From positions 1 through 64,000 of the forward strand of contig MCFE01000417.1 of assembly GCA_002104905.1 (NCBI GenBank): a stretch of DNA of 64,000 bases, in the 5' to 3' direction. Below the pieces are notes generated by a model, which worked only from the letters and a program-made list of their open reading frames with translations, made no database searches and was not told the origin of the DNA. Below are positions 33,351-45,012 of this stretch, one piece after another. The stretch comes from Basidiobolus meristosporus CBS 931.73 (taxonomy: Eukaryota > Basidiobolomycota > Basidiobolomycetes > Basidiobolales > Basidiobolaceae). How positions within the stretch are numbered: the first letter of the stretch is position 1; each line of letters starts with the position of its first letter. Position numbers and translations under genes: made by a program.

Positions 33351-35884
33351 CTAAATGTTCATACTGACTAGTCCTAAATTTGATCTAAGATATTCAAACT
33401 TGCCTCTAGCTAATGGTTTGGTATATATGTCTGCAATCATTTCATCTGTAGGACAGTAAACTAAGCTAACTAGGTTATTCTCTATAGTTTCACATATGAA
33501 ATGATGTCTAATATCTAGGTACTTAGTTCTAGCATGAAAGGTTGGATTTCTACCTAGTTGTATACACATTCTGATCAAGTTCTACATTCAAAAATGCAGT
33601 TTTTACATCCATTTGATGAATAAAAAACTTATACTTGGCTGCAATAGTTGATATTAATCTGTTGGAATTAAACTTGGCTGCCAGTGCAAAGGTCTCAGTA
33701 TAGTCAAGTCCTTTTGCTTGAGAGTATCCTTTGGCTACAAGTTGTGCTTTGTATCTTTCAACTGTACCATCAGTCTTGTCTTTTGTATTGAAGACCCATC
33801 CACATCCAATTGATTTTTAGTTGATTGGCAATTTGACTAAGTCCCAAGTTTGATTTTCCATCAGGGCCTGATATTCCTCAGTCATTGCAGATCTCCAAAG
33901 CTTTGTCTGAGGGCTATTTAGGGCCTCTTTTACAGTCTGGGGCTCATCAATATGGACTGAATAGGCATAGGCTAAGTTTGTACCCTTATTGATATAGTAA
34001 ATTGGGCTATATCTTGTCCCATTTGATCTCTAGGCATTTGATACTGGAATGCTCATTTCTGGGATATTTCTGGGCACTGATTCTGGCTGAACCACAGTTT
34101 TAGAGTCCTCTGGAGTGAGAAAATTCTCACTGTTTTGCTCTGATTCAATCCTGACAATTGGTGGACTTGAGATCAGAATTTTGACATCATCTGATGTCAT
34201 TTTTTGTGAAAATCTTGAATTTTCCTCAGACAACACATCTCTGGACTTGATTAGCTTCTTTACTTTGGTATTGTAGAGTCTGTATGCTTTACTCTCATTG
34301 CAGTAGCCCAAAATATGCATTTTACACTTTTTGGCTCAGATATTGACTGATTTCCGGGCAGTTTCTTGGTATATGCTGTACACCTAATATTCTTAGATGT
34401 TCTGCACTTGGTCTGTATCAGTACCATGCTTCAAATGGAGTAGAATCACAAAGTATTCTGTTATAACCCCTATTTTTAAGGTATACAGCGGTGGCAACTG
34501 ATTCCGCCCAAAAATCATAGGATAATTTTTGAGCATGGATCATAGATCTTGCCATATCAGTTATTGATCTGTTAGAATGTTTGGCTACTCCATTTTGCTG
34601 AGGAGAGTAGGATACAGTAGTCTCTTGCTTTATCACCTGAATCTTGCAGAAGTGAATGAAGAGCTTTGAGGTATATTCTCCAACATTGTCAGGGGGTATT
34701 TTCTTAATTTTTTCACCAGTATCTCTCTCCACCCTGGCATTAAACTCCCTGAACTTAGACAGAGCTTCTTCCTTTTGCTCCATGAAGTAAACCCATGTGT
34801 ATCTTGTATAATCATCAATAAAAGTAATTAAATACTGCATCCCACCTAAGGATAAATTTTGCATAGGTCCACACAGATCTGAGTGAATTAGATCTAATTT
34901 TTTCTTAGTTTTGATTAACCCAGAGCTCTTGAACAGTTGTCTGGCTTGTTTCCCATATATGTAGGCTTCACAGTGCTCCAAATTAGCTGGGGGATCAACT
35001 TTTACTCCAGAAATTAGCTGATCTTTGATCATTTTGCGCAAATAATCAAAATTGATGTGCTGAATCTCCTGTGCCAAAGCATTGGTGTTTCTTCTTTTAA
35101 GTTACTTATATAGGCTTCCAAATTGGATGGAATATAGGTCAACTTGTATAGATTCTGATCTCTGATACCCAAAGCAATATGGGCACCATTTTAATCAGTG
35201 ATCTTGCCTCCAAAATTGTCAAAGCTGAAACTGAGTCCTTCTGCAGTGGCCTTGCTTACAGATAGTAGGTTCTTGGCTATATCTGGTACATAGAGTACTT
35301 CTTTGAAAGTCAGTGTATGGCTTCCTCAACTGCTTCTTAGGTTTACTTGGATAGTTCCTTCTCCCACTGCATCAAGTGTTCTATTGTCACCCATGAAAAC
35401 CTTCTTAATTGGAATCTCTTGATATGGGTAAAAAGTTCCTTTTGGTGTGTAAAGTGTTGAGATGCTCCAGAGTCAAATACCACGTCTGAAAATCCTTGTT
35501 TGTGGTCATATTCAGTGCAAATATGAATAGTCTATCTTCAGTTGTTGCAGCATTTCCATATTCAGGCTTTTTCTGCTAACTATCTTTCTTTTTGAAGCAC
35601 TAGTCTAATGTGTGTCCTTTACTTTTGTAGTAGTTACAGAACAGGTTGCTGTTGCCTTTGTAGGGTATTGGGTACCTTCTTTGCTGGTTACCACTGCTTA
35701 TTAAAGTATTTTCTTCTTCCTTCTTATTGGTGCTTGATTTTCTTAATTCTTCATCCAGGAGCCTCCCATATAAGTATTTTAAGGTCAAATCTTGAGTTCT
35801 GGACTCTAGGACTGCTACAAGGCCCTGAAACCTGTCTGTCAGGCTATTCAGGATGGTAACTAGCACATCCTCATTAGTGGTTGG
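33351..35884 (-). pseudogene. copia-2 Pol and Gag C-terminus, broken
   Basis: From right to left: Gag C-terminal part (SLTDRFQGLVAVLESRTQDLT) with a knuckle CNYYKSKGHTLD (35,600-35,884); protease region (about 35,460); integrase (34,418-35,077, with FIDDYTRYTWVYFME and a damaged PPDNVGEYTSK in place of RSDNGREF); a linker (34,030-34,320); and RT start and RNase H end (33,351-33,578, TKPLARGKFEYLRS). RT palm and most of RNase H are deleted. Many stops are present. Confidence 0.88.
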
Positions 35885-36254
35885 TGTGAGTACTAAATGC
35901 AGTACCCACTCTTTGCCCAAGAGTTCTCCCCAGAGTCCTACCCAAAGTCCCCCAGTATCCTCCCTATGATTCCCCCGCCTGCCCTCCCTCCTATCCCTAC
36001 CCTTATCTAGCTAGAACACTTACCATAGCAGGAAGGTACTCACACCCCTATTTTATAACACATTGTCTATTATCTAAGCCCCCCAAGTAATACATATATT
36101 CACACAATTGAACCAAGACAAGGGATTTTGGGACAGAATAAACACAAGTCTTGATTACCTTGCTACCTTCTATTGGAAGCTATTCTGAGCCAAGTGGTAC
36201 TGACCTGACCTACAAGCTCTCCCACTCACCCAGTACAGTCAGTAATAACCCACA
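35885..36254 (+). repeat. G2 5' LTR
   Basis: This 370-bp LTR runs TGTGAGTACTAAATGC...AATAACCCACA and is near-identical to 43,060-43,429. Inside it, C-rich blocks (CCCCAGTATCCTCCCTATG) are followed by a TTTTATAACA TATA-like site (about 36,052) and GAATAAACA (about 36,137). Confidence 0.93.
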
Positions 36255-36257
36255 TAT

Positions 36258-36275
36258 TTGGTGCCGTCTCTGCGG
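36258..36275 (+). other. G2 primer binding site
   Basis: TGGTGCCGTCTCTGCGGA follows the 5' LTR by a few bases and begins with TGG, as for a tRNA 3' end. The tRNA is not identified. Confidence 0.6.
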
Positions 36276-36296
36276 AAATAAGCACAAGTGAGGTAA

Positions 36297-37200
36297 TGAC
36301 TACTTCAATCAAACTAAAAACATACAAGGGAAAGAGAGAGAAAGCCCTTTGAGTGGCTTGATAAGTTTGAGAGAGTTGCGGTTGATGCAGGATGCGACAA
36401 CAATAAGAAAGTGTGGGATTTCACATGACATATGGAAGGGTTGGCATGGCAATGGCACTATGGGTTGGAAGATGCAGTTAAAGACAACTGGGATGCACTA
36501 GAAGAAGCCTACAAGACATGTTTTCTATATGCCAAAGGACACCACTACAAAGCCCTTCTACTGTCCTCATGGAAGAAAAGCAGTGGGAGCTATGAAGCCT
36601 ACACTGAGCTGTTTCTCCAACAAGATGAATGTCTCCCAAAGGACAAAATTGCCAAACAACAGCTCATGAGGTATTACATCATGGGCTTAGACAACAAAAT
36701 AAGACGTAGGGCATCCAAAGAACAACAGGGATGTAAAATGCTGCAAAAGTTGGTTGAAGAAGTACAAGGGGTCATCTTACTATGGGGGCTACCTTATGGT
36801 GATACAAATGATTGAAGGACAGGGATCCCCCGTAAGAAAGGAAAAATTGCATCCTCAAAAGACCGTGAGTTGGAGGAATTACAGCAAAAGGTCCAAGAAC
36901 TCTTGATCAACAATGTCCAAGAAGTCCCCAAAGAAGGTGATAAACTCTGGGAAGCTGTTGTAGACTAAAAGGCCCAGGTACAAGCCCTGACCAAACAGAT
37001 GGAACAACTGCAACAACAATACCTGTGTTATGTATGTGAAGAAGTAGGCCTTCAAGCCCACAAATGTGAAAAATGGTACAGACAAGAACCTGTACCAGAC
37101 ACAAAAGAGAAGAAGGCATCAAAAGACAGAGTCCCTTGCCAGGAGGCCAACGGGACTCAGTCAATTTAAGCCCTCCAGTTAGAACAGTTAAAGTATGAAA
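36297..37200 (+). pseudogene. G2 Gag, broken
   Basis: A start ATG near 36,297 opens MTTSIKLKTYKGK. A shift leads to KPFEWLDKFERVA, and a 127-codon open part (36,432-36,815) has a capsid-like segment (WQWHYGLEDAVKDNWDALEEAYKTCF). Near 37,020 a knuckle reads CYVCEEVGLQAHKC, where the zinc-binding His of CX2CX4HX4C is replaced by Leu. Stops occur at about 36,428, 36,815 and 36,967. Confidence 0.8.
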
Positions 37201-37318
37201 GAAGAAGCGTTTACATGATGATTCTAGAGAGGAGGCAAAGGAACCTGTAGTAGAGGTTCCGTCAAAAGGAGAGAACACGGAATTAGGTGAAGAGGTACAG
37301 AATGAGCCTTGGGAAGAA

Positions 37319-38761
37319 GTGTTGAAGCAAACAAAGAATGCTAATACGTCTTCCCATGGCCTATTCCCCATAATGAAAGTACTAGAGCAAACCAAGGCAA
37401 CCCTCCCAATAACCTATTTACTGGGACTGGCCCTGGCTCTAGTCAAGAAATGCATAGAGGGTTTGAAGGAGATAATGACTCTTCATGTCAACCAGATGGT
37501 ACTGCAAAAACCAAATAAAGGTACATACGTAAAGGTACATATAGAGAATAAGGAGATTCTTGCCCTTATTGACACTGGATCCTCTATGTTCTTCATGTCA
37601 GAATCATTAGCCAAACGTCTAAAATTAGATATAGTCCCCAACAACACCATTTGGGTATGGCTAGCAAATGACCAACTGGACACAACAGTAGGAGTGGTGC
37701 CTAATTGCCCCATCCAGCTAGGAAACTTGATTATACACCAAGATGTTATGGTTCTACCCATTGCAGCCAACTGCTTACTCATTGGTGAGAGTTGGTTCAT
37801 CCAACATAAGATGGATATACTCTACAGTGCATCTGAACTCAGGTGGGATACCAAGAGTATCCCACTGATTCATATCACCAATGAGAGCAAGGTGCATAGC
37901 AACAGTGTGACAATCAAAGAAGTGAAACTGTTGCAGTCTTCGATCATCACACAAAAGGGGATAAAAATACCACCCACCAGTGAGATGGTGATCTCATTAG
38001 AGACACCAATAGCTTATTTGACAAGCAGAAGAATGATAACTGCAGCAAAAGCATTCAAGCAACTGGAAGGAATCTTGATCCCTACAGTATGGATACCACC
38101 AAAATTTCAAACGCAAAGTTTGAAGTGCTTAGTGGTTAACAACAGGCAAAACGCAGTGACATTGCCTAGAGGATTGCCATTGTTAAACCTAGAGGAAGTA
38201 GACAGAAACAACCAAGGGCCACCTACAAACAAGGAACAAGAAGAAGAACTCCCCAAACTAGATGTGGACCCCAATCTACCGCCTGCATTACAAGACAAGT
38301 TCCTAGAAGGAATATGCCTGCTTGCCCAAGTATTCTCTAAGAACCAAGTAATTGGTCATATACCTGGGGTATATCACCAAATCCACCTCACCAACAAATA
38401 CCCCATCAAGCAAAAAGCCTACATGAACTTGGAAATTGACACGGACTATATCAAAGAGACAATTGAAACTTTATTGAAAGACAACATCATTACAGAGAGC
38501 CAGTCTCCGTGGGCCTCCCCCGTAGTGATAGTCCCAAAGAAAGTCAGGAAGCAATGCTTTTGCATCAACTACCAAAAATTGAATGCCGTGGCCCGGAAGG
38601 ACGTGTATCCACTACTGCAAATAGACAACCTGTTGGACAGATTAATTGGAGCTAAATATTTTAGCTCTCTTGACTTAATCTCCAGGTATTGGCAAGTAGA
38701 AGTAGCCCTAAAAGATCAACCCAAAACCGCTTTTATAACATTGTTTGGATTATACAAATAG
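37319..38761 (+). pseudogene. G2 protease and reverse transcriptase (480 codons), premature stop
   Basis: The frame starts within the Gag-Pol junction. The protease has LIDTGSSMFF (about 37,565). After a linker, the RT has TESQSPWASPVVIVPKK, CINYQKLNAVARKDVYPL and FSSLDLISRYWQVEV. The frame stops at TAG (38,759-38,761) just before NQLPFGLCNAPAMF, which continues in the same frame, so the stop is a point change. No independent function is expected after the stop. Confidence 0.88.
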
Positions 38762-39880
38762 AACCAACTACCCTTTGGCTTGTGCAATGCCCCTGCTATG
38801 TTCCAAAGGATGATCAACAAGGTGCTAGGAAATCTACAATGGGAATGCACTCTTGTGTATCTCAACAACATCACAATATATTCCCACAATGTAGAAGAAC
38901 ATATACACAACGTGCAACATATCCTGACAGCCCTCCTTGAGAAACAACTCAAACTACATCCCAAGAAGTGCCATTTCCTGTATACAAAATTGTTGCTCCT
39001 GGGCCACAAGATCTTGGCAGATGGATTATACCCATCTACTTTGCTCCTGAAAGCCGTTCAAGATACACCCGCACCAAAGGATATTAATGCAGTGTTTGGA
39101 TTCCTAGGATTAGCTGGCTACTATTGCCGCTTTGTCAAAAACTTTGCAACAATAGTAGCCCCCCTATACAAATTGACACAACAAGGCCAATATTTTGTAT
39201 GGTTGGAGCCTCAAAAGAGAGCATTCAATCAGCTGAAACATTCCCTGACGTCACCGCCAGTGTTACGCTTTCCCAATTGGGATGCAAGATTTTTTATTAA
39301 CTCTGATGGAAGTCTCACTGGTATAGGCGCCGTACTGGCACAATATCACCAAGCCAGCAAATTCCACCCAATTGGTTACGTGAGCCATTTTCTAAATGCT
39401 CAAACATTACTACCCCATTAGCAAGATAGAATGTCTGGCTGTTGTTTATTCAACTAAACAATTCCATACATACATACATGGTTGCCAACTCACAATAGTA
39501 ACGGACCACAGCGCACTGGTCTGGCTGATGAAAACTAAAGACTTTACTGGTTGACTAGCATGTTGGGCCCTCCAACTACAAGAATACAACTTTGAAATAT
39601 TTCATTGCGCTGGCAAAAAACACCAAGACGCAGACTTCCTCAGTTGCTATCCCGTTTGCCAGGCATGTGTCAGCAATGACTATGAAGACGTAATCTGCTT
39701 TAAAAGAAGAGGGAAGTATCCCAAACACATTGTTACAAACAAGCAGAAGAGAGACTTTTGGAAGAAATGGTGTTAGTACAGAGTACAAGAAAACCAATTA
39801 TGGTTCCTCCAAGGACAGTTCAGAGTCAAGGTACCCCCAATAACTGCCCGTGAAGAAATCATTCAAGAAAGACATATGTA
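38762..39880 (+). pseudogene. G2 RT palm and RNase H, broken
   Basis: 38,780-39,421 reads the RT palm and connection and the start of RNase H (FFINSDGSLTGIGAVLAQY). The catalytic YLDD box is YLNN (LVYLNNITIYS, about 38,858), so both metal-binding Asp are Asn. After a stop at 39,421, RNase H continues in pieces (VTDHSALVWLM, HCAGKKHQDADFLS) to about 39,880, where an insertion follows. Confidence 0.88.
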
Positions 39881-39892
39881 ATTAGGACATGC

Positions 39893-40696
39893 TGTGGTGG
39901 TGTAGAGGTACTCCTGGGAGAAGCTACACAACTCAAGGTGTGTGAGGTGTCTGATGGGTGCAATAACCTCTGTGTCTAAACTGTTGATGTCTTGGTCTAT
40001 ATGTCACTATGGTAAAAGCTCCTGCTTCTCTAGCTTCCTAAGTGCTCCAAGTGTCTCCAGAGGCCTCTGTGTGTCTTGTGCACTACCCTGAAAAGCTCCT
40101 TGGTGGTAGGTCTGAGATGTACTGTTGAAGGCAGGTGCAGTGATCAACTGCTAATCAATAAGGTAGAAGTGTTACTGATAGAAGGGATGATTTATTGATG
40201 AGGTATTACTTTCCCTTAAATACTTTTCCTGATTGCCAAGTGATTACTAATGACAAGGTTCTAGAAGATTCTAGGTATTGGTAAAATTCTTGATGACATC
40301 ACTCTGTGCTAAAAATATGCCAAGAATGTCCTGGAAGGTTCCAAATGGCACAGCACATCCAACCAATCAGGAATCAGTAGTCTGAAACCTGTGCAACATA
40401 GAAATACCATATATGGTATTGAAATGGTAGGGATGGTAACACAGACCTAGGTCATGTGTCACGGGTACTGACGCAGGTACTTGCCTTATGTAGATACATA
40501 TAATGATCACAAAGCTGAATAACATCTAGGATAACTAATGTTAATAACTAATCAGGGTAAACATCATATGGGGATAATACTGATAATATGGGCAAAAGAA
40601 GAATGGGATAATACTGATAAGATAAAATATGGATAAGTATATCATAATGACTATATGAATAAACTTGTCTGTGGGAGGTATGTTTACCTTACCACA
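39893..40696 (-). repeat. Probable solo LTR (about 804 bp) inside G2
   Basis: The ends are TGTGGT...ACCACA. Flanks are catgc (39,888-39,892) and atgct (40,697), sharing at least 4 bp (atgc). G2 coding stops and resumes across it. The minus strand carries GTATTTAAGG followed by CAATAAATC, an LTR-like promoter and polyadenylation arrangement. The family has no other copy in the window. A terminal-inverted-repeat element with 6-bp ends is the alternative. Confidence 0.55.
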
Positions 40697-41716
40697 ATGC
40701 TAACCCCCTAACAACATACAATATGTTAAGAAAGATGTTTTATTGGAAAAAAATGATGACCAACATTGTGAATACGCTACAAAGATGCTCCACCTGCAAA
40801 AGATTTAACTAGAGCCAGAAGATAGGGACAACCACACCAATACCGCTTGACCAACCCTTCCACTGGGTAGGGATCAACTTTGTTGGCCCCTTTATGAAAA
40901 CAAAGAAAGGAGAACAATACATAATAATTGCTACCAATTATTTCTCAAAGTGGGTAGTAGCCCAAGCCGTCCAAAATAAAGACCAGAAGACAACCACCCA
41001 ATTCATTCAAGAACACCTCATCTGCCAACACAGATATCCTCAGATACTCTTGTCCAACAATGGTGGCTCCTTCCTGAACAACACTGTGGCCCATTTGTGC
41101 AAAATGATGGGCGTGAAACAGGTCTTCAAGGCTGCTTATCATCCCCAGACCAACGGATTAACCAAGAGGATGGACCAGACATGTTGCTGCATACTAGAGA
41201 AGCTCCACTGGGAACTTCCCCAATCATGGGCCAAACTACTCCCACTGACACTCCTAGCAATGCGTACAATACCAAATAAAATGACAGGTTTCTCCCTGTA
41301 CAAAGTTCTGTATGGACAAAGGCCCAAGTGGCGTGAAGAAGCTGGATTGACAATGGAAGGTGTCCCCTTATTAACACATAAACTATGTAGAAAGGTTGAT
41401 ACACCATATTGCCCACCTATACATAAAAGTATTCAAAAATGTTAACAAGCACCTTCCCCCTCTGCCCAAAAGTGAGAAACTAATGGGACAAAAGTGGAAA
41501 CCAGGCAATAAAGTATGGTACAATCAAACTGTTGCAGGCCTCAAGTTTTGCCCGCAATTTACACCCCAATGGATTGGCCCTTGCACTGTCATTAGTTTGG
41601 ACCACAGGCCAAAGTACACCATCACCCTGAACAATAAGACAATCAGCAACGTAGCGCTTGCCCATCTGAAACCATTTCATGATGATCCACCAATCATCAC
41701 TGGAACCAAAGTGTGA
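40697..41716 (+). pseudogene. G2 integrase, broken
   Basis: The zinc-domain end is at about 40,790 (LQRCSTCKR), and the core at 40,894-41,445 reads EQYIIIATNYFSKW and ILLSNNGGSFLNN, where gypsy elements usually have ATDYFSKW and LLSDRG. Both catalytic Asp positions are Asn, and HPQTNGLTKRMDQT follows. The C-terminal domain (41,396-41,716) has PLPKSEKLMGQKWKPGNKVW and PQWIGPCTVI. There is a shift near 41,440. No chromodomain is present. Confidence 0.88.
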
Positions 41717-41809
41717 TTAAACAATTATCAGGACAAGGATAGAGGAAGACACGGGATACATACAAAGTTTATTAGAGGAGATTTTAGCTGATATAGGTAC
41801 AAATGATAT

Positions 41810-42817
41810 GTGCAAGGAAGTTTGCCCAAAGGGGAGAACAAAAGAATGCATATGGAATATGCCAGTGACAACAGTTCACCCAAAACTGGCAATACCCCTC
41901 CCACCAGCAAGAACCAAGATGATATCAAAAACAAAACCAACCTGCAAGTGTTGAGAGATGTTGTACAAGCATTACGTGCAACAAGAGCCACCTATGAAGA
42001 GTTGTTTGCTGGAGCAGTCACGTTGATACAAGACACAATCAGAGAGGGACAAGACAAGTTACCCATGCCAATACAAAGCATGGAGATACTACCCAAGAAG
42101 ACCATGTACCACCTAAGAGGAGGTTCCTTGATCATTAAGGAGAAGGATGCTGCACTGATTCCTGTATCCATACTGAACACAGTCAGACAGAAGACACAAG
42201 GAATCAACTGTTGCGCCCTCACAAGACCTCAAGAGCCCCCTTGTTTTGTTGCATACTTGCCATTAATAGGTACCATGGTTGTTGAGGTGTATGCAGACCT
42301 GGTACAAGCCACAAGAGCACCAGAAGTAGAACTCCCAATTGAAGGACTCCTCTAAGAAATTTGCAAATATCTTGAACCGCATTTCCAAGAAGGAACCATC
42401 TTAGAGAAGATATGCAAACAGATTAAATACAGCAGCCAGTTAATCCATGCAATCCACCAAGTTGCTGTGTTACAGCTATTACAGTGGTTTACCATAGGAC
42501 AACTCAGGAACCAGTACAAAGTCCAACTCCAAGAAGCCAAAGAAACCACGGTGGACTCTGTAGAAACCATGAGGCAAGTACAAAAGAGCCTCAATCATGC
42601 CACAGTTTCTACGGAAGAACTACAATACGTCTTGGAAGAAGCAAAAACTTGTTATCAACAACAGGTGACTGCCAACCAAGTGTACACCCTCTTCAAAAGG
42701 TCCCCTGCCATCATATTGAACTCAAAAAGGACAAGCCCCAACAATGTTTGCAAGATAAAGAAGCAAGTATTTATCACACTATTGCACCTTTCCTTGTTCT
42801 CCAACCCTCCTGAGTAA
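41810..42817 (+). pseudogene. G2 extra 3' ORF (ORF3), one internal stop
   Basis: Two open stretches, 41,810-42,355 (181 codons) and 42,467-42,817 (116 codons), are in the same frame, separated by TAA at 42,353-42,355 and a readable stretch. Together they make a protein of about 335 residues between integrase and the 3' LTR, the position of env or other accessory genes. The N-terminal part is polar (NSSPKTGNTPPTSKNQDD). The middle is mixed, and the C-terminal part looks coiled-coil (LRNQYKVQLQEAKETTVDS, EELQYVLEEAKTCYQQQ). I see no signal peptide or clear membrane anchor, so an envelope role is not supported. The function is unknown. Confidence 0.65.
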
Positions 42818-43059
42818 CTTACCCAGAGCCCTATGGTTTGGCAACTATTTGGCTCTGTAGAAAACATCCCTCAAGCAATGCAAGCCGCACCCCACTCTGC
42901 TGCCAAATGGTATCAGGTATTTGCCCGCAAACCCCTGCAAGTGACAACCAGCAATGGTACTATGGCAACTCCCTACGGTCTGTGAACAAAATTGACCCTG
43001 GAGAAGCAAGTTAGTCAAAAGAACTTTGAGGACAAAGCTCCCTCTTAACCCCTGGGATA

Positions 43060-43429
43060 TGTGAGTACTGAATGCAGTACCCACTCTTTGCCCAAAAGTT
43101 CTCCCCAGAGTCCTACCCAAAGTCCCCCAGTATCCTCCCTATGATTCCCCCACACACCCTCCCTCCTATCCCTACCCTTATCTAGTTAGAGCACTTACCA
43201 TAACAGGAAGGTGTTCACACCTCTATTTTATAACACATTGTCTATTATCTAAGCCTCCCAAGTGATACATATATGTACCCAATTGAACCAAGACAAGGGA
43301 TTTTGGGACAGAATAAACACAAGTCTTGATTACCTTGCTACCTTCTATTGGAAGCTATTCTGAACCAAGTGGTACTGACTTGACCTGCAAGCTCTCCCAC
43401 TCACCCGGTACAGTCAGTAATAACCCACA
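43060..43429 (+). repeat. G2 3' LTR
   Basis: This 370-bp LTR is paired with 35,885-36,254 and followed directly by the duplicated target gttgg. Confidence 0.93.
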
Positions 43430-43430
43430 G

Positions 43431-43890
43431 TTGGTACACCCACAGATTCTGTTTCATCTACCAGCAGGGTAATTCTGTTAATTAGATTTTGCATTTCTTC
43501 ACCTGGCAGCATCTTTGTAGTAAAGAATTTTCATCTCAGATACATCTTCTTAGCAGCTGAACATGACTGGTAGGTGTCTTCTAATGCCTTCCAGGCATTC
43601 TTTGCTGTTTTTACTCTTGAGCATTGAATTGGTAATTTATCCTTAATATTAAGGCAAATGCAGTTAAAGGCACTTTGTTCTTTCTTCTGGTACTTTAAGG
43701 CTTCCTCTCCCACATTTTTAGGAGGGCATTCTTCTCCCATGACAATATCCCACAGGCCTCTTTCTTGTAGCAGCATCTTCATCTTCACCTTGCACAATTG
43801 GTAGTTAGATCCATCCAACTTTTCAGCAGAGGGAAAAATTCCAGTAATAGCAGTAGTAGACATTGCAGAGAGTGAAAATTTGGGGCTCAT
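43431..43890 (-). pseudogene. copia-2 Gag N-terminal part
   Basis: The open frame 43,531-43,938 includes MSPKFSLSAMSTTAITG and LDGSNYQLCKVKMKMLLQERGLWDIVMGEE, then EEALKYQKKEQSAFNCIC. This is intact at the position where copia-1 has a stop. It continues past a shift into the sequence interrupted by G2. The ATG at 43,891-43,889 overlaps the primer binding site. Confidence 0.85.
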
Positions 43891-43894
43891 TACC
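43882..43894 (-). other. copia-2 primer binding site
   Basis: The minus strand reads GGTAATGAGCCCC, one base different from copia-1 (GGTTATGAGCCCC), directly after the 5' LTR. The ATG matching the initiator anticodon is kept. Confidence 0.75.
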
Positions 43895-44242
43895 TGTTGT
43901 AGGAGTTTTGGAGATATTGGAAGTGATTGGGGGAACAAGTAGATTATGTGGTTTTCACTTAATGATTTATTGAATAAAAAGTAGTATTTATACTTTTACC
44001 TGGTCTTAGTAAAGCAAACACATAGAATAGATTAAGAAAGGTCCCAAGAACATGTGTGCAAAGTTTGGGGCAGTTTGGACAACTTTGAGAATTTTCATGT
44101 TCTGGATACCTGTTATTTTGGTGAAAATATTCTAAATAAATCCCAATAAGGAATTTGATCAGTATTCTCTAGGACTTGAGGATAATGCTCTAAGTGACTA
44201 AGTTAGGTGAATATTTAGGTGGAATTATGAATTTTTACAACA
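43895..44242 (-). repeat. copia-2 5' LTR
   Basis: This 348-bp LTR belongs to family LTR-A, with edges TGTTGTAGGAG and TTTTACAACA, and pairs with the truncated 33,028-33,338. Confidence 0.9.
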
Positions 44243-44313
44243 ACACCAATATAAGGTATATGGCAAATTTGCAAGTATCACACACAAAAGCTGTAAAGTT
44301 GAGGTGATAGAAG

Positions 44314-45012
44314 TGTTGTGCATCAACATTTAATACTTGGCCAACTTCACTCTGTTAGAAAACCTAGTACCCTAACTGATTTTCCCTAACCCAAACATAA
44401 CTAATCCCTGTTATGGTTTATTTTATCACTTCTCAGAATCTATTTTTAGCTGTCACACCTGATCAATTTTCATGTGGTCCTTACATATGCAACTAATCTG
44501 CTAAGCCTTTCCAAGTGATTAGTCATCTGAGATTTATCCAACCACTTAGCACTTGCCAAGACATCAGCTGATTAATGATGCAATTTTTCATTTATCTTAT
44601 GCACCTATCAACACCCCAACAGATTTCAATTAGTCCAGTCTCTTGACACTTACTAATGCAACTCAATCAGAAAAGTATAAATAAAGTTTACTGAACCTTT
44701 TGGCTTAGTGTGTGTCTCAACAAAATTGAAATTGTGCTTCAGCAAAATTAAGAATTCAACAATTCCGTTCTAGTTTCCACCCAAGCCTAGCACATCTAGC
44801 ATTCCAAAGAACACCAAGCTTAGCCTGTATAGCAAACCAACTTTGTTGCCTTTATAGCCCAACTCAACTATATACAAAACCAATATTAGACCAGAACTAC
44901 TCTGCTAATATTTCTGTCACCCTTGTCAATTCTAAGATTCTGCACTTAGTTATCACTTAGGTTCAGTTAACTCATTCAAGAGTTTTATTGCACTTTTCTC
45001 TTGGATACAACA
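44314..45012 (+). repeat. Solo LTR (699 bp), same family as 10,680-11,378
   Basis: This is full-length similarity to 10,680-11,378, with TGTTGTGCATC and ATACAACA ends. The flanks on both sides (44,243-44,313 and 45,013 onward) match the continuous sequence at 47,065-47,165, so it is an insertion there. A clear target duplication is not visible. Confidence 0.8.

Larger units (their letters stand above)
35885..43429 (+). mobile_element. Ty3/gypsy retrotransposon G2 with extra 3' ORF
   Basis: This 7,545-bp element has two 370-bp LTRs (35,885-36,254 and 43,060-43,429) and a perfect 5-bp target duplication gttgg (35,880-35,884 and 43,430-43,434). It lies inside copia-2 gag. The order gag, protease, RT, RNase H, integrase, then an extra ORF before the 3' LTR is typical Ty3/gypsy with an additional 3' gene. 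It is interrupted at 39,893-40,696 by a probable solo LTR. Gag and Pol carry stops and active-site losses, so this copy is dead. Confidence 0.95.
33028..44242 (-). mobile_element. Ty1/copia element copia-2 (same family as copia-1), split by a gypsy insertion
   Basis: On the minus strand: 5' LTR 43,895-44,242, primer site, gag 43,431-43,890, then a 7.5-kb gypsy (35,885-43,429), then gag end, protease, integrase and RT remnants 33,351-35,884, then a 3' LTR truncated by about 40 bp (33,028-33,338). About 1 kb covering RNase H and part of RT is deleted near 33,570. The gag frame joins correctly across the gypsy insertion. Confidence 0.92.

Noticed and set aside
41810-42817. Calling the extra G2 ORF an envelope gene
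   Set aside because: No signal peptide, cleavage site or membrane anchor is visible; position alone is not enough.
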